Shown piece after piece: positions 7,492 to 16,706 of a DNA stretch of 34,836 bases. Each line of letters opens with the position of its first letter. Position 1 is the stretch's first letter. This stretch comes from Lachnospiraceae bacterium (GTDB lineage: Bacteria; Bacillota; Clostridia; Lachnospirales; Lachnospiraceae). The DNA lies in the NCBI GenBank assembly GCA_017619295.1, contig JAFZSQ010000096.1, forward strand, positions 1-34,836. The letters run 5' to 3'. A program made the translations under genes and the position numbers. The notes under the pieces were generated by a model. The model was not told where the DNA came from. It worked only from the letters and a program-made list of their open reading frames with translations, and ran no database searches.

Positions 7492-10134
7492 ATGTCTGAA
7501 AGAATTGTTTTAATCGATGGTCATAGTATTTTGAACCGGGCGTTTTATGGCGTTCCGGATTTAACTACAGCCGCTGGACTTCATACAAATGCAGTCTACG
7601 GCTTTTTAAATATTCTTTTTAAACTGATAGATGAGGAAAAACCTGAGTATCTGATTGTTGCCTTTGATACTTCCGCACCCACATTCAGACACGGGATCTA
7701 TAAGGAATACAAGGGTACCCGTAAGCCCATGCCCGAAGAACTTAGAATGCAGGTTCCGGTTATTAAGGAAGTTCTTGAAGCTATGGGTGTTCCAATCTTT
7801 TCGAAGGAAGGCCTTGAGGCAGACGATATTCTTGGTACCATTGCAAAAAGGAGCGAGGCAAAGGGCCTTGAAGTTTCTCTTGTATCAGGAGACAGAGATC
7901 TTTTACAGATTGCTTCCGAACATATCAAAATCAGAATCCCCAAAACCAAAGGCGGTAAGACCGAGATAGAAGATTATTACGCTTCTGATGTTTTGGAAAC
8001 TTACGGCGTTACTCCTGATGGCTTTATTGAGCTGAAAGCTCTTCAGGGTGATACCGCCGATAATATTCCCGGAGTTCCCAAGGTGGGCGAGAAGACCGCC
8101 AGAGAACTCATGGTTACATATAAAAGTCTTGAGGGTATATATGAGCATCTTGAAGAGATTTCCAAGAATGCCATAAGAGAATCCTTAAGGGAGAACAGGA
8201 ATCTGGCTGATCTTTCAAAGGTTCTTGCTACAATCAAGACAGATTGTGATATTGATTTTGCTTTGGATAAGGCAAAGGCTGAAGGATATTTTAATCCCAA
8301 GGCTTACGAGCTGTTTAAGAAACTTGAATTCAAAAACATGCTTGGAAGATTTGAAGGTAATGTAATGAATCAAAGCGTTGCCGACTTCTCGGAGCATTTT
8401 AGTATAGTCACTGATTTCGCTGATGTCGAAGCTGTTTTTGACAAAGCAGTAAAAATGCCTTACGTGGGATTCGATTGCCTCTTTGACGGCAAGGACCTTG
8501 TCGGCGCATCCATAGTGATTTCTGATGAAGAGGCATATTATGTACCTGTTGTCGGATTTGTGTCAAAGGATTATTTAAGGGACAGATGCAAAGATATTAA
8601 CAAGTCATCAATTATATCAACATGTGATGTTAAGCACCAGTATAGCCTCTTTGATTCAGGCAAAACCGAATGCTTCTTCGATATTGTTCTTGCGGCTTAT
8701 ATTATTAATCCTCTTAAGAATGATTACAGCTATGTGGACGTGGCTTCGGAATATCTTGGCTTAACAATTCCAAATGAAAAAGAATTGTTTGGTAAAGAAG
8801 ATCCTGCAAAGCTTTTTGACACCGATGAAAAGAAGGTATCGGATTATCTGTGCACCAAGGCTTATATAGCTTATAAGGCTTACAAAATCCTTAAAGATAA
8901 GCTTAGTGAACTTGAAATGCTGTCTCTTTATGAAGAGATAGAGATGCCCCTTACAGCTGTTTTATATGACATGGAAAAAGAGGGCATTCTCGTTGATAAA
9001 GACGCCCTTAAAGCATACGGAGATGCCCTTGTGGGACGTATTGAGGAACTTGAGAGCAGTATAAAGAATGCGGCAGGTACAGATTTTAATATCAATTCTC
9101 CTAAACAGTTGGGCGAGGTGCTTTTTGAAAAGCTTGGACTTCCGGGAGGAAAGAAAACCAAGAGCGGATATTCGACAGCTGCAGATGTGCTTGAGAAGCT
9201 TGCTGAAGATTACCCTATAGTTGTTGATATATTGGAATATCGTGGCCTTACAAAGCTTAAATCCACTTATGCGGATGGCCTTGCCAACTATATAGAAGAA
9301 GACCACAGAATTCATACGAATTTTAACCAGACAATAACGGCAACGGGAAGAATCAGTTCCACTGAGCCAAATCTTCAAAACATACCCATGCGAACAGAAA
9401 TGGGAAGAAGAATAAGGAAAGTTTTTATTCCCAAGGATGGCTGTGTTTTTGTTGATGCCGATTATTCACAGATTGAACTTAGAATCCTTGCTCATATGTC
9501 AGGAGACAAAAACCTGATTGAGGCTTATAACAAGGCTGAAGACATACACGCCATTACAGCATCTGAAGTTTTCCATACTCCTCTTAACGAGGTTACTCCG
9601 CTTCAGAGACGAAATGCCAAGGCAGTTAATTTCGGCATCGTATATGGAATCAGTTCCTTTGGATTAAGCCAGGGGCTTTCCATATCAAGGAAAGAAGCAA
9701 AAGAGTATATTGAGCAGTACTTTAAGTCATATCCCGGCGTTAAGGCTTTCCTTGATGAGGCAGTTTCATTTGCCAAAACAAACGGATATTCAAAGACTCT
9801 GTTTAACAGAAGACGTCCCATCCCTGAGCTTTCTTCATCCAATTTTATGCAGCGTTCCTTTGGCGAAAGAGTAGCCATGAATGCGCCCATTCAGGGAACT
9901 GCAGCAGATATTATGAAGATTGCCATGATTAGGGTTGCAAAGAGACTTAAGGATGATAATCTCAAGTCAAAGGTGATTCTTCAGGTGCATGATGAACTTT
10001 TGATTGAGGCACCAGAGGATGAGGCTGATGGCGTTATCTCAATTCTCCGGGAGGAGATGGGAAAAGCTGCTAACCTCGCCGTTGCTCTGGAAGTCGACGT
10101 TCATTCCGGAGTTGACTGGTTTGAAGCCAAATAG
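7492..10134 (+). CDS. polA: DNA polymerase I
   Basis: Pol I fills gaps and removes RNA primers in replication and repair. The 880-aa product has a 5'-nuclease domain (about 1-290, with EADD at 109-112 and SGDRD at 132-136), a central exonuclease-like domain (about 300-465) and a family A polymerase. Polymerase motifs are intact: motif A DADYSQIELR (655-664), motif B RRNAKAVNFGIVYG (706-719) and motif C VHDE (832-835). The central domain has FDCLFD where proofreading enzymes have the DxE of Exo I, so 3'-5' exonuclease activity is probably lost, as in the Bacillus enzymes. The ATG at 7492 is preferred over the in-frame TTG at 7480 because TTGAGG at 7480-7485 is the ribosome binding site. Confidence 0.97.
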   Translation: MSERIVLIDGHSILNRAFYGVPDLTTAAGLHTNAVYGFLNILFKLIDEEKPEYLIVAFDTSAPTFRHGIYKEYKGTRKPMPEELRMQVPVIKEVLEAMGVPIFSKEGLEADDILGTIAKRSEAKGLEVSLVSGDRDLLQIASEHIKIRIPKTKGGKTEIEDYYASDVLETYGVTPDGFIELKALQGDTADNIPGVPKVGEKTARELMVTYKSLEGIYEHLEEISKNAIRESLRENRNLADLSKVLATIKTDCDIDFALDKAKAEGYFNPKAYELFKKLEFKNMLGRFEGNVMNQSVADFSEHFSIVTDFADVEAVFDKAVKMPYVGFDCLFDGKDLVGASIVISDEEAYYVPVVGFVSKDYLRDRCKDINKSSIISTCDVKHQYSLFDSGKTECFFDIVLAAYIINPLKNDYSYVDVASEYLGLTIPNEKELFGKEDPAKLFDTDEKKVSDYLCTKAYIAYKAYKILKDKLSELEMLSLYEEIEMPLTAVLYDMEKEGILVDKDALKAYGDALVGRIEELESSIKNAAGTDFNINSPKQLGEVLFEKLGLPGGKKTKSGYSTAADVLEKLAEDYPIVVDILEYRGLTKLKSTYADGLANYIEEDHRIHTNFNQTITATGRISSTEPNLQNIPMRTEMGRRIRKVFIPKDGCVFVDADYSQIELRILAHMSGDKNLIEAYNKAEDIHAITASEVFHTPLNEVTPLQRRNAKAVNFGIVYGISSFGLSQGLSISRKEAKEYIEQYFKSYPGVKAFLDEAVSFAKTNGYSKTLFNRRRPIPELSSSNFMQRSFGERVAMNAPIQGTAADIMKIAMIRVAKRLKDDNLKSKVILQVHDELLIEAPEDEADGVISILREEMGKAANLAVALEVDVHSGVDWFEAK

Positions 10135-10143
10135 GAGAAGAAG

Positions 10144-10734
10144 ATGAAACTTATCGGAATAACCGGAGGAGTCGGAGCCGGCAAATCTGAGATAATTTCA
10201 TATTTGGAAAGCAATTATAACAGCAGAATCGAATATGCTGATAAGGTTGCTCATATGTTAGAAGAACCGGGACAGGTTTGCTTTGATAAGCTTGTTAAAC
10301 TTTTAGGAAAAGAAATCTTAAAGGACGGCAAGATTGACAATGCGGCCATGGCAAAGGTTATGTTCTCTGATGATACGCTTGTTGATAAGGTTAATGACAT
10401 CGTTCATCCCGCTGTTAAAGACTATTTTCTCAAGGAAATAAAGGCAGAGAGACGGAAGAAAAAAATCGACTACTTCTTTATCGAAGCCGCCTTGCTTATT
10501 GAGTGCGGGTATGAGAAAATAGTTGATGAGTTATGGTATGTTTACGCATCGGAAGAAACCAGAAGAAAGCGCTTAAAAGCAAGCAGAAGCTATTCCGATG
10601 AGAAGATAGACGCAATTCTTTCAAATCAGCTGTCAGAGGACGAATTCAGGAAAGCCTGTGCTTTTGTAATCGATAATGACGGTGATATTGAAGATGCCTA
10701 TAAACAGATTGATATTAGACTCGGGGGTTTTTAA
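10144..10734 (+). CDS. coaE: Dephospho-CoA kinase
   Basis: CoaE phosphorylates the 3'-hydroxyl of dephospho-CoA, the last step of coenzyme A synthesis. The P-loop GGVGAGKS is at 8-15, the family motif EAALLIECGYE lies in the middle, and the lid region RRKRLKASR follows. The length of 196 aa is normal. AGGAG overlapping the polA stop supports the start at 10144. The polA-coaE order is common in Firmicutes. The stop codon directly abuts the ATG of the next gene, so translational coupling is likely. Confidence 0.96.
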   Translation: MKLIGITGGVGAGKSEIISYLESNYNSRIEYADKVAHMLEEPGQVCFDKLVKLLGKEILKDGKIDNAAMAKVMFSDDTLVDKVNDIVHPAVKDYFLKEIKAERRKKKIDYFFIEAALLIECGYEKIVDELWYVYASEETRRKRLKASRSYSDEKIDAILSNQLSEDEFRKACAFVIDNDGDIEDAYKQIDIRLGGF

Positions 10735-12858
10735 ATGGATACCTACACAACTTTAAGAGACAGACTTGTATTTGGACTTGATATCGGAACCAGAAGTATT
10801 GTCGGTACGGTTGGATACAAAGAGGGTGACAAATTTGTTGTTGTTGCTCAAAGAAGTGTCGAGCATCAGACCAGAGCCATGCTTGATGGTCAGATTCATG
10901 ATGTAGCCAGAGTCGGAAATACAATATTGATTGTCAAATCCATGCTTGAAAGTGTCCTTGGTTTTGAACTTAAGGATGTATGTATAGCAGCCGCAGGTCG
11001 TGTTCTTAAGACTGTTGATACTCATGTTGAACATGAATTTGAAGAAGAAAAGGTCGTTGTACCTGAAGATGTTATGAGTCTTGTTTCAAAGGGCGTAGAG
11101 CAGTCCTATGATGACTTTAACAAGGAGTATGAGGATCTTAACAATAAAGAACGTTTTTATTGTGTGGGATATTCAGTTGTAAGGTATTTCCTTAACGGAA
11201 ATCAGATCACCAATCTTTTGGATCATAAGGCCAAGACAATATCAACTGACCTTATTGCAACTTTCCTTCCTGATGATGTTGTAGACGGCCTTTACAGAGC
11301 TGTTGAAATCGCAGGTTTGAATGTTGTTAACCTGACTCTGGAGCCTATAGCAGCTATGCAGGTTGCAATCCCTGAGAAATTCAGAATGTTAAACCTTGCA
11401 CTTGTGGACGTGGGTGCCGGAACATCCGATATTTCTATCACCAGAGCCGGAAGTATTGTTTCTTATGGCATGATTCCTCAGGCCGGAGATGCAATGACTG
11501 AGCTTATTATGCAAAGCTGCCTTACTGATTTTGATACAGCCGAGCAGATAAAAAGAGATATAGGTAAGGGCGATAATATAACATATATCGATATTATGGG
11601 CCTTAAGCAGACCATTAAGAAAGCAGACGCATTAAAGATGGCCATGCCTGCAATGGAGCAGGAAACCGATGCTATTTGTGAATGTATCAAGAAGTTAAAC
11701 GGAAATAAACCTGTCAGCGCCGTATTTATTGTTGGCGGTGGCGGAAAAATAGAAGGATATGATAAGTTAATTGCCAAGAAGTTAGGCATTGCCGCCGAAC
11801 GTGTTGCCGTCAGAGGCGAAGACGTAATGGGTGATATCAACTTCCTTGAGGATAATGTTAAGAAGGATTCACTTCTGGTTACACCTATCGGAATCTGTCT
11901 TTCCTTCTATGCTCAGAGCAATAACTTTATCTTTGTTAACTTTAATAAAGAGAGAATCAAGATATACGACAATTCCAAACTTACCGTTGTTGATGCGGCT
12001 ATTCAGGCGGCATTTCCTAATGATGGTTTATTCCCTAAGAGGGGTAAGGAACTTAAGTTTACCGTAAACGGAAAGCCCAGAATTGTTAGAGGACTTCCCG
12101 GAGAAGCTGCAGTCATTACTGTTAACGGACAGGATGCCGATATCCATACACCTATTCACTCCAATGATGTGGTAATAGTAACGGAGTCTACAGCGGGTGA
12201 ACCTGCAAAACAAAGACTTGATGAACTTCCTGAGTTTAAGGATACCTTAAAGCTTGTGGTTGACGAGAAAGAGATTAAGATTCCCAGATATGCGTCGGTT
12301 AATAAGGAATTGAAGACCGGTTCATATGAGATTCAAACGGGAGATGACATCGAATTCCTTGATTATTGCACCGTTGCTCAGCTTTTGGAATTCATGGATC
12401 TTACATTGGATTACAAAACACGCGTTATTGTAAACAATAAAGTTGCCCATGATGATACCAAAATATACGAAAACTTCTCTGTAGAGCTGGTTTCCGGGGT
12501 TAATGACGGAAGAGATTATCATGGTAATGATGATTCAGATTACGAAGATGATGGTGAGATTTATGAGGAATCTTCTGAAGAAGAAAATGAATCAAATGAC
12601 CAAAATGAAGAGAAGGGCGATCAAAATGAAGGAAAACCTGCAAAATCAGGCAGCGTTTTGACCGTACTAGTCAATAAAAATCCCGTAACCCTTAAGGGAA
12701 AACAGAATTATGTCTTTGTAGACATATTTGAATTTATAAATTTTGACACTTCCAGCATGAAAGGTGAGGGCCTTGTAACAACCCTGAATGGCGAAAATGC
12801 TGAGTATATGGCGCCTCTTAAGGATGGGGACGTTATTGAAGTATACTGGAAGATGTAG
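10735..12858 (+). CDS. Long FtsA-like actin-fold ATPase with C-terminal repeated beta-rich modules
   Basis: The first 400 residues are an actin/Hsp70-fold ATPase of the FtsA/PilM kind. They show phosphate 1 FGLDIGTRSIVG (13-24), phosphate 2 LVDVGAGTSDISI (223-235) and the adenosine motif FIVGGGGKIEGY (331-342). A further 300 residues are not found in classical FtsA (about 420 aa). They contain three related beta-rich segments (about 438-485, 504-587 and 639-706), each ending in a similar VNG-x-x-A...GD-V pattern, with an acidic linker (about 595-636) before the last. No FtsA-type C-terminal amphipathic membrane helix is evident. Such long proteins are generally labelled FtsA in clostridia; a direct division role is not shown here. 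The start abuts the coaE stop, with GGGGG at 10723-10727. Confidence 0.85.
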   Translation: MDTYTTLRDRLVFGLDIGTRSIVGTVGYKEGDKFVVVAQRSVEHQTRAMLDGQIHDVARVGNTILIVKSMLESVLGFELKDVCIAAAGRVLKTVDTHVEHEFEEEKVVVPEDVMSLVSKGVEQSYDDFNKEYEDLNNKERFYCVGYSVVRYFLNGNQITNLLDHKAKTISTDLIATFLPDDVVDGLYRAVEIAGLNVVNLTLEPIAAMQVAIPEKFRMLNLALVDVGAGTSDISITRAGSIVSYGMIPQAGDAMTELIMQSCLTDFDTAEQIKRDIGKGDNITYIDIMGLKQTIKKADALKMAMPAMEQETDAICECIKKLNGNKPVSAVFIVGGGGKIEGYDKLIAKKLGIAAERVAVRGEDVMGDINFLEDNVKKDSLLVTPIGICLSFYAQSNNFIFVNFNKERIKIYDNSKLTVVDAAIQAAFPNDGLFPKRGKELKFTVNGKPRIVRGLPGEAAVITVNGQDADIHTPIHSNDVVIVTESTAGEPAKQRLDELPEFKDTLKLVVDEKEIKIPRYASVNKELKTGSYEIQTGDDIEFLDYCTVAQLLEFMDLTLDYKTRVIVNNKVAHDDTKIYENFSVELVSGVNDGRDYHGNDDSDYEDDGEIYEESSEEENESNDQNEEKGDQNEGKPAKSGSVLTVLVNKNPVTLKGKQNYVFVDIFEFINFDTSSMKGEGLVTTLNGENAEYMAPLKDGDVIEVYWKM

Positions 12859-12873
12859 TATTAAGGAGGCTTT

Positions 12874-13671
12874 ATGCGTGTTTGCAGCATAGCCAGCGGA
12901 AGTAGCGGTAACTGTATTTATGTTGGCTCAGATACCACCCATGTACTTGTGGATGTAGGAGTCAGCTGTAAAAGGACAGAACTGGGATTAAACAGTATTG
13001 ATTTGTCCATGACCGATATAGATGCGATTCTATTAACTCATGAACATGCGGATCATATTGCAGGATTAGGAGTAATTAGCAGAAAATACGGTATTCCAAT
13101 ATATGCAACAGGCGGTACAATTGAAGCACTGTGGGAAACTAGAAATCTTGGGGAGGTGGATTCCTCCCTTTTTAATGAGATAACTCCCGATATGCCTTTT
13201 ACCGTTAAAGATTTAAAGATGTATCCCATAAAGATATCTCACGATGCTGCAGAACCTGTGGGATATAAAATCAATTACGGTAAAACAAATTTCGGAATTG
13301 TAACGGACCTTGGATTTTATAACGATTATATAGTAGAATACCTTAAGGGCGTTGATGGGGTTTTGCTTGAAGCAAATCATGATGTCAATATGCTTCAGGT
13401 TGGGCCTTATCCCTATTATTTAAAACAGCGTATTCTTTCGGATAAGGGGCACTTATCCAATGAGAACTGTGGACGTCTTCTAAGCAGAATACTTCATGAT
13501 GATATGAAACATATTGTTTTGGGACATTTAAGCCATGAAAACAATCTGCCTGAACTTGCTTACGAGACCGTCAGAGTTGAAGTTACGCTAGGAGATAATC
13601 CATATAAAGCGGATGATTTCCCCATAATGGTTGCTAAGAGGGGCGAACCCTCACAAGTGATAAATCTATAA
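12874..13671 (+). CDS. MBL-fold metallo-hydrolase, WalJ/YycJ type
   Basis: A 265-aa metallo-beta-lactamase-fold protein. It opens with SIASGSSGNC, characteristic of the YycJ/WalJ group, and carries the metal motif HEHADH (56-61) plus later histidines (SHDAAE, GHLSHEN). WalJ is a double-strand DNA exonuclease-like enzyme linked to replication and division in low-GC Gram-positives and usually sits with walRK; here it follows the FtsA-like gene and no two-component genes are seen. The start is supported by AAGGAGG 6 bases upstream. Confidence 0.88.
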   Translation: MRVCSIASGSSGNCIYVGSDTTHVLVDVGVSCKRTELGLNSIDLSMTDIDAILLTHEHADHIAGLGVISRKYGIPIYATGGTIEALWETRNLGEVDSSLFNEITPDMPFTVKDLKMYPIKISHDAAEPVGYKINYGKTNFGIVTDLGFYNDYIVEYLKGVDGVLLEANHDVNMLQVGPYPYYLKQRILSDKGHLSNENCGRLLSRILHDDMKHIVLGHLSHENNLPELAYETVRVEVTLGDNPYKADDFPIMVAKRGEPSQVINL

Positions 13672-13694
13672 ATTTATTTTATAAGGGGCATATT

Positions 13695-13967
13695 ATGAAG
13701 AAAATAATTATTACAGTTGTAGGTAAAGATACAGTTGGCATCATAGCTAAAGTATGCGCTTACCTTGCTGAAAGAAAAATCAATATTCTTGATATTTCAC
13801 AGACCATCGTCTCCGGATACTTTAACATGATGATGATTGTTGATATGACAGCTTCTGATGTACATTTCAGCGAGATGTGTGATGAACTTGATAAAGTCGG
13901 AGAAGAGATGGGCGTTTCTATCAAGTGTCAGAAGGAAGAAATATTTGATATGATGCATCGTATCTGA
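13695..13967 (+). CDS. ACT domain protein, UPF0237 family
   Basis: A 90-aa protein made of essentially one ACT domain (VVGKDTVGIIAKVCAYLAE, then LDISQTIVSGYFNMMMIVD). ACT domains bind amino acids or other small ligands, and UPF0237 proteins resemble the GcvR regulators. It has no DNA-binding part. It is followed 17 bases later by the UPF0210 gene, a pairing widely conserved in bacteria and archaea, which suggests the ACT protein is a sensor subunit or regulator of that partner. The ribosome binding site is AAGGGG. Confidence 0.93.
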   Translation: MKKIIITVVGKDTVGIIAKVCAYLAERKINILDISQTIVSGYFNMMMIVDMTASDVHFSEMCDELDKVGEEMGVSIKCQKEEIFDMMHRI

Positions 13968-13984
13968 TGCAAGAGGAGAAATAA

Positions 13985-15349
13985 ATGATTAATCAGCGCG
14001 AAGTTCTGGAAACAAACGCCATGATTGAGAAGGAGAATTTGGATGTCCGTACAATTACAATGGGTATCAGTCTCCTTGATTGCATTGATGGCGATTTAAA
14101 TAAGTTAAACGAAAACATCTATAAGAAGATATATGATTCCGCTAAAGATTTGGTATCTGTGGGAGATTATATTGCAAAAGAATATGGTGTTCCCATTGTT
14201 AACAAGAGAATATCCGTTACTCCCATTGGTTTGATCGGTGGAGCTGCATGTAAGAGTCCTTCCGATTTTGCTACCATAGCAAAGACTTTAGACAGAGTGG
14301 CAAAAGATATCGGAGTAAATATTATCGGTGGCTATTCAGCCCTTGTTTCAAAGGGAATGACTACAGCTGACGAGCTTCTTATCAGATCCATTCCCGAAGC
14401 ATTATCAACAACAGATTGCGTTTGCAGCTCTGTCAATGTTGGTTCTACTAAGACCGGTATCAATATGGATGCAGTTAAGCTTATGGGTGAAATCATTAAA
14501 GAGACAGCTATGGCTACCAAGGATAATGATTCCATAGGTTGTTCAAAGCTGGTTGTCCTTTGCAATGCGCCCGATGATAATCCTTTTATGGCCGGAGCCT
14601 TTCATGGTGTAACAGAGGCAGACAGAATAATAAACGTTGGCGTCAGCGGCCCCGGTGTTGTAAAAACTGCGCTTGAGAAAGTCAGAGGAGAGGATTTCGA
14701 GACTCTTTGTGAGACAATTAAAAAGACTGCTTTTAAGGTTACAAGAGTTGGTCAGCTTGTTGCCAAAGAGGCCTCAAAGAGACTTGGCGTTCCTTTTGGA
14801 ATTGTGGATCTTTCATTGGCACCCACACCTGCAGTTGGAGATTCTGTTGCAGATATTTTGTGTGAAATCGGTCTCGAGAGAGCGGGAGCTCCCGGAACAA
14901 CCGCAGCATTGGCTCTTTTAAATGACCAGGTCAAAAAGGGCGGTGTTATGGCTTCCTCATACGTAGGTGGTTTAAGTGGAGCATTTATCCCTGTAAGTGA
15001 AGATCAGGGAATGATAGATTCTGTGAAAGATGGCGCACTTACTCTTGAAAAGCTTGAAGCAATGACCTGCGTATGTTCTGTTGGACTTGATATGATTGCA
15101 ATTCCCGGAGACACAAAGGATACCACCATATCAGGTATTATTGCTGATGAAATGGCAATTGGAATGGTAAATCAGAAGACAACTGCCGTAAGAATTATTC
15201 CGGTTATCGGAAAGGGAGTGGGAGAACAGGTTGTATTCGGTGGCTTATTCGGATATGCACCAATAATGCCTGTGAATACATTCTCTTGCGATGCATTCAT
15301 AAACAGAGGCGGAAGAATTCCCGCCCCCATTCACAGCTTCAAGAACTAA
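13985..15349 (+). CDS. UPF0210 / PFL-like (DUF711) family protein
   Basis: A 454-aa full-length member of the UPF0210 family, with characteristic stretches [26 protein letters not shown] and [13 protein letters not shown]. The family has a fold related to glycyl-radical enzymes, but its reaction is not established, and I see no C-terminal glycyl-radical motif. Conserved cysteines occur around [18 protein letters not shown] upstream supports the ATG at 13985. It is the last gene of the run that begins at 7155 and is closed by the terminator at 15364-15410. Confidence 0.93.
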   Translation: MINQREVLETNAMIEKENLDVRTITMGISLLDCIDGDLNKLNENIYKKIYDSAKDLVSVGDYIAKEYGVPIVNKRISVTPIGLIGGAACKSPSDFATIAKTLDRVAKDIGVNIIGGYSALVSKGMTTADELLIRSIPEALSTTDCVCSSVNVGSTKTGINMDAVKLMGEIIKETAMATKDNDSIGCSKLVVLCNAPDDNPFMAGAFHGVTEADRIINVGVSGPGVVKTALEKVRGEDFETLCETIKKTAFKVTRVGQLVAKEASKRLGVPFGIVDLSLAPTPAVGDSVADILCEIGLERAGAPGTTAALALLNDQVKKGGVMASSYVGGLSGAFIPVSEDQGMIDSVKDGALTLEKLEAMTCVCSVGLDMIAIPGDTKDTTISGIIADEMAIGMVNQKTTAVRIIPVIGKGVGEQVVFGGLFGYAPIMPVNTFSCDAFINRGGRIPAPIHSFKN

Positions 15350-15351
15350 TA

Positions 15352-16566
15352 TCAGATTTTAAGTACGGGGGATGCAAAGTCGGCTTTGACTTTCACCCCG
15401 TATTTTTTTTGCAATTTTGAGTTATAGATTTGAGATGAAATTAAATCTATATTTAATAAATCCATATTGGAAGTGCCTTCCAATGCTTTGGAATCTTCAG
15501 CTGTATAAATTATTGGAGCTTTTGAAGATGCCTTGAGTTCTTTAAGCAGAGCTTCGCTGCCTTTTCTGAAACCAAGAACATGTATATAAGGTAAAGGCTT
15601 CTTTGAAGATGGAACTATGTAGGAAGTCTTCCGTATATTTAACAATATGTGCAAGAAAGCTCTTGCCACATGGGAATATGTGAGATTTCTGGTTTTGACC
15701 AATTCTATAAACTGCTCGTAGTTTTCATATTCGGGAAGAAGGTTTTTGATCCTGTCCGATAAGGATCTGTCGATTCCCAGATAATCTTCATATCCGTAAA
15801 CAGAATTAATTAACAATTGATGTTTTAACTCTTCGCTGAAGTCATTTACGAACAAAGGACCAAGCTTTCCGTAGGATTCCATAAGGAGTTCTCTGGTTTC
15901 TTCCGGTATCTCATTAAGACATAAATCAAAGCCGTCATCTTCAATAGATTTTCTGATGGCGGAAGCCGAAGAGTAGTTGGCAGAATCTGAGGGGACAAGA
16001 CTCTCTGAAGAGTAATCCCCAAGTCTTGTTATTCCAAAAGGTTTTATATTACTTCCTATCTGTAATATTGCATTGATGTATTCTATTCCAAGAATGTTGT
16101 TTGGAGTAAGGATTTCTTCGTCTCCGAGGATTTCACTTAATGCCCCGGCATAGCTTTTGCCGGATTTGAAATAGGAATTCATGGTATCCTTTGCATTGTC
16201 TTTGGCATTGCGGATTTTGGATGCGCAGATTTCAAGTTCCTCTGTGTATTTTGACTCCATTCCAAAACATATGTTATCTATACAACCCGTTGCATCGAGA
16301 ATACCAACGCTTCCAAGGGCGTACCCTTCGGCCGAAGAGGTCGCATAAACAGCAGGTATTTCAACTACCATATCCGCTCCTGCAAGAAGAGCCATTTTAG
16401 CTCTGGTCATTTTATTAAGGAAAGCAGGAACTCCACGTTGACAAAAGTCGCCGCTTAAGGCTACTATTATATAATCCGCACCAAGTGATTTTCTTGCTTG
16501 GGTCAGATGATATTTATGACCTTCGTGTAGAGGGTTATACTCAGCAGCTATACCTATAATTTTCAT
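15352..16566 (-). CDS. tmcAL: tRNA(Met) cytidine acetate ligase (TmcAL)
   Basis: TmcAL uses ATP and acetate to make N4-acetylcytidine at the wobble position of elongator tRNA-Met. The nucleotidyltransferase signature AEYNPLHEGHKYHL, with the H-x-G-H type motif at 14-17, opens the protein. LSGDFCQRG, VEIPAVYATSSAEG and SSASAIRKS follow as expected. The length of 404 aa fits the family, formerly YlbM/DUF795. It is the only large minus-strand gene. It ends 2 bases from the UPF0210 stop (convergent) and is divergent from pta, with which it is often neighbour in Firmicutes. A weak AGG lies 12 bases before the ATG; I see no convincing minus-strand promoter. Confidence 0.94.
   Translation of the reverse strand: MKIIGIAAEYNPLHEGHKYHLTQARKSLGADYIIVALSGDFCQRGVPAFLNKMTRAKMALLAGADMVVEIPAVYATSSAEGYALGSVGILDATGCIDNICFGMESKYTEELEICASKIRNAKDNAKDTMNSYFKSGKSYAGALSEILGDEEILTPNNILGIEYINAILQIGSNIKPFGITRLGDYSSESLVPSDSANYSSASAIRKSIEDDGFDLCLNEIPEETRELLMESYGKLGPLFVNDFSEELKHQLLINSVYGYEDYLGIDRSLSDRIKNLLPEYENYEQFIELVKTRNLTYSHVARAFLHILLNIRKTSYIVPSSKKPLPYIHVLGFRKGSEALLKELKASSKAPIIYTAEDSKALEGTSNMDLLNIDLISSQIYNSKLQKKYGVKVKADFASPVLKI
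15364..15410 (+). terminator. Terminator of the polA-UPF0210 run, embedded in tmcAL
   Basis: TACGGGG (15364-15370) pairs with CCCCGTA (15396-15402), and an inner AAAGTC/GACTTT stem closes on a short loop; eight T follow (15403-15410). On the other strand these bases encode the last residues of TmcAL, so one stretch of DNA serves both functions. Confidence 0.85.
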
Positions 16567-16630
16567 ATTGTCGTTTTACCTCGGTAAAGTTTTGTACTTC
16601 GAAAGATACAATAAATATGGGCGTTTCCGC

Positions 16631-16659
16631 TTGTTGCGTAATTTTGTATCTAGTATAAT
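16631..16659 (+). promoter_or_regulatory. Promoter for pta
   Basis: TTGTTG (16631-16636) and a perfect TATAAT (16654-16659) are separated by 17 bp, in the 140-bp divergent gap between tmcAL and pta. The predicted start is near 16666. Confidence 0.7.
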
Positions 16660-16706
16660 ATATCTGTCTTGAAAAAAGAAGTCATTTGAGCTTGGGAGGA
16701 ATTATA

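Noticed and set aside
16686-16706. Upstream TTG start for pta
   Set aside because: The extension would translate the GGGAGGA ribosome binding site; family N-termini begin at the ATG at 16707.
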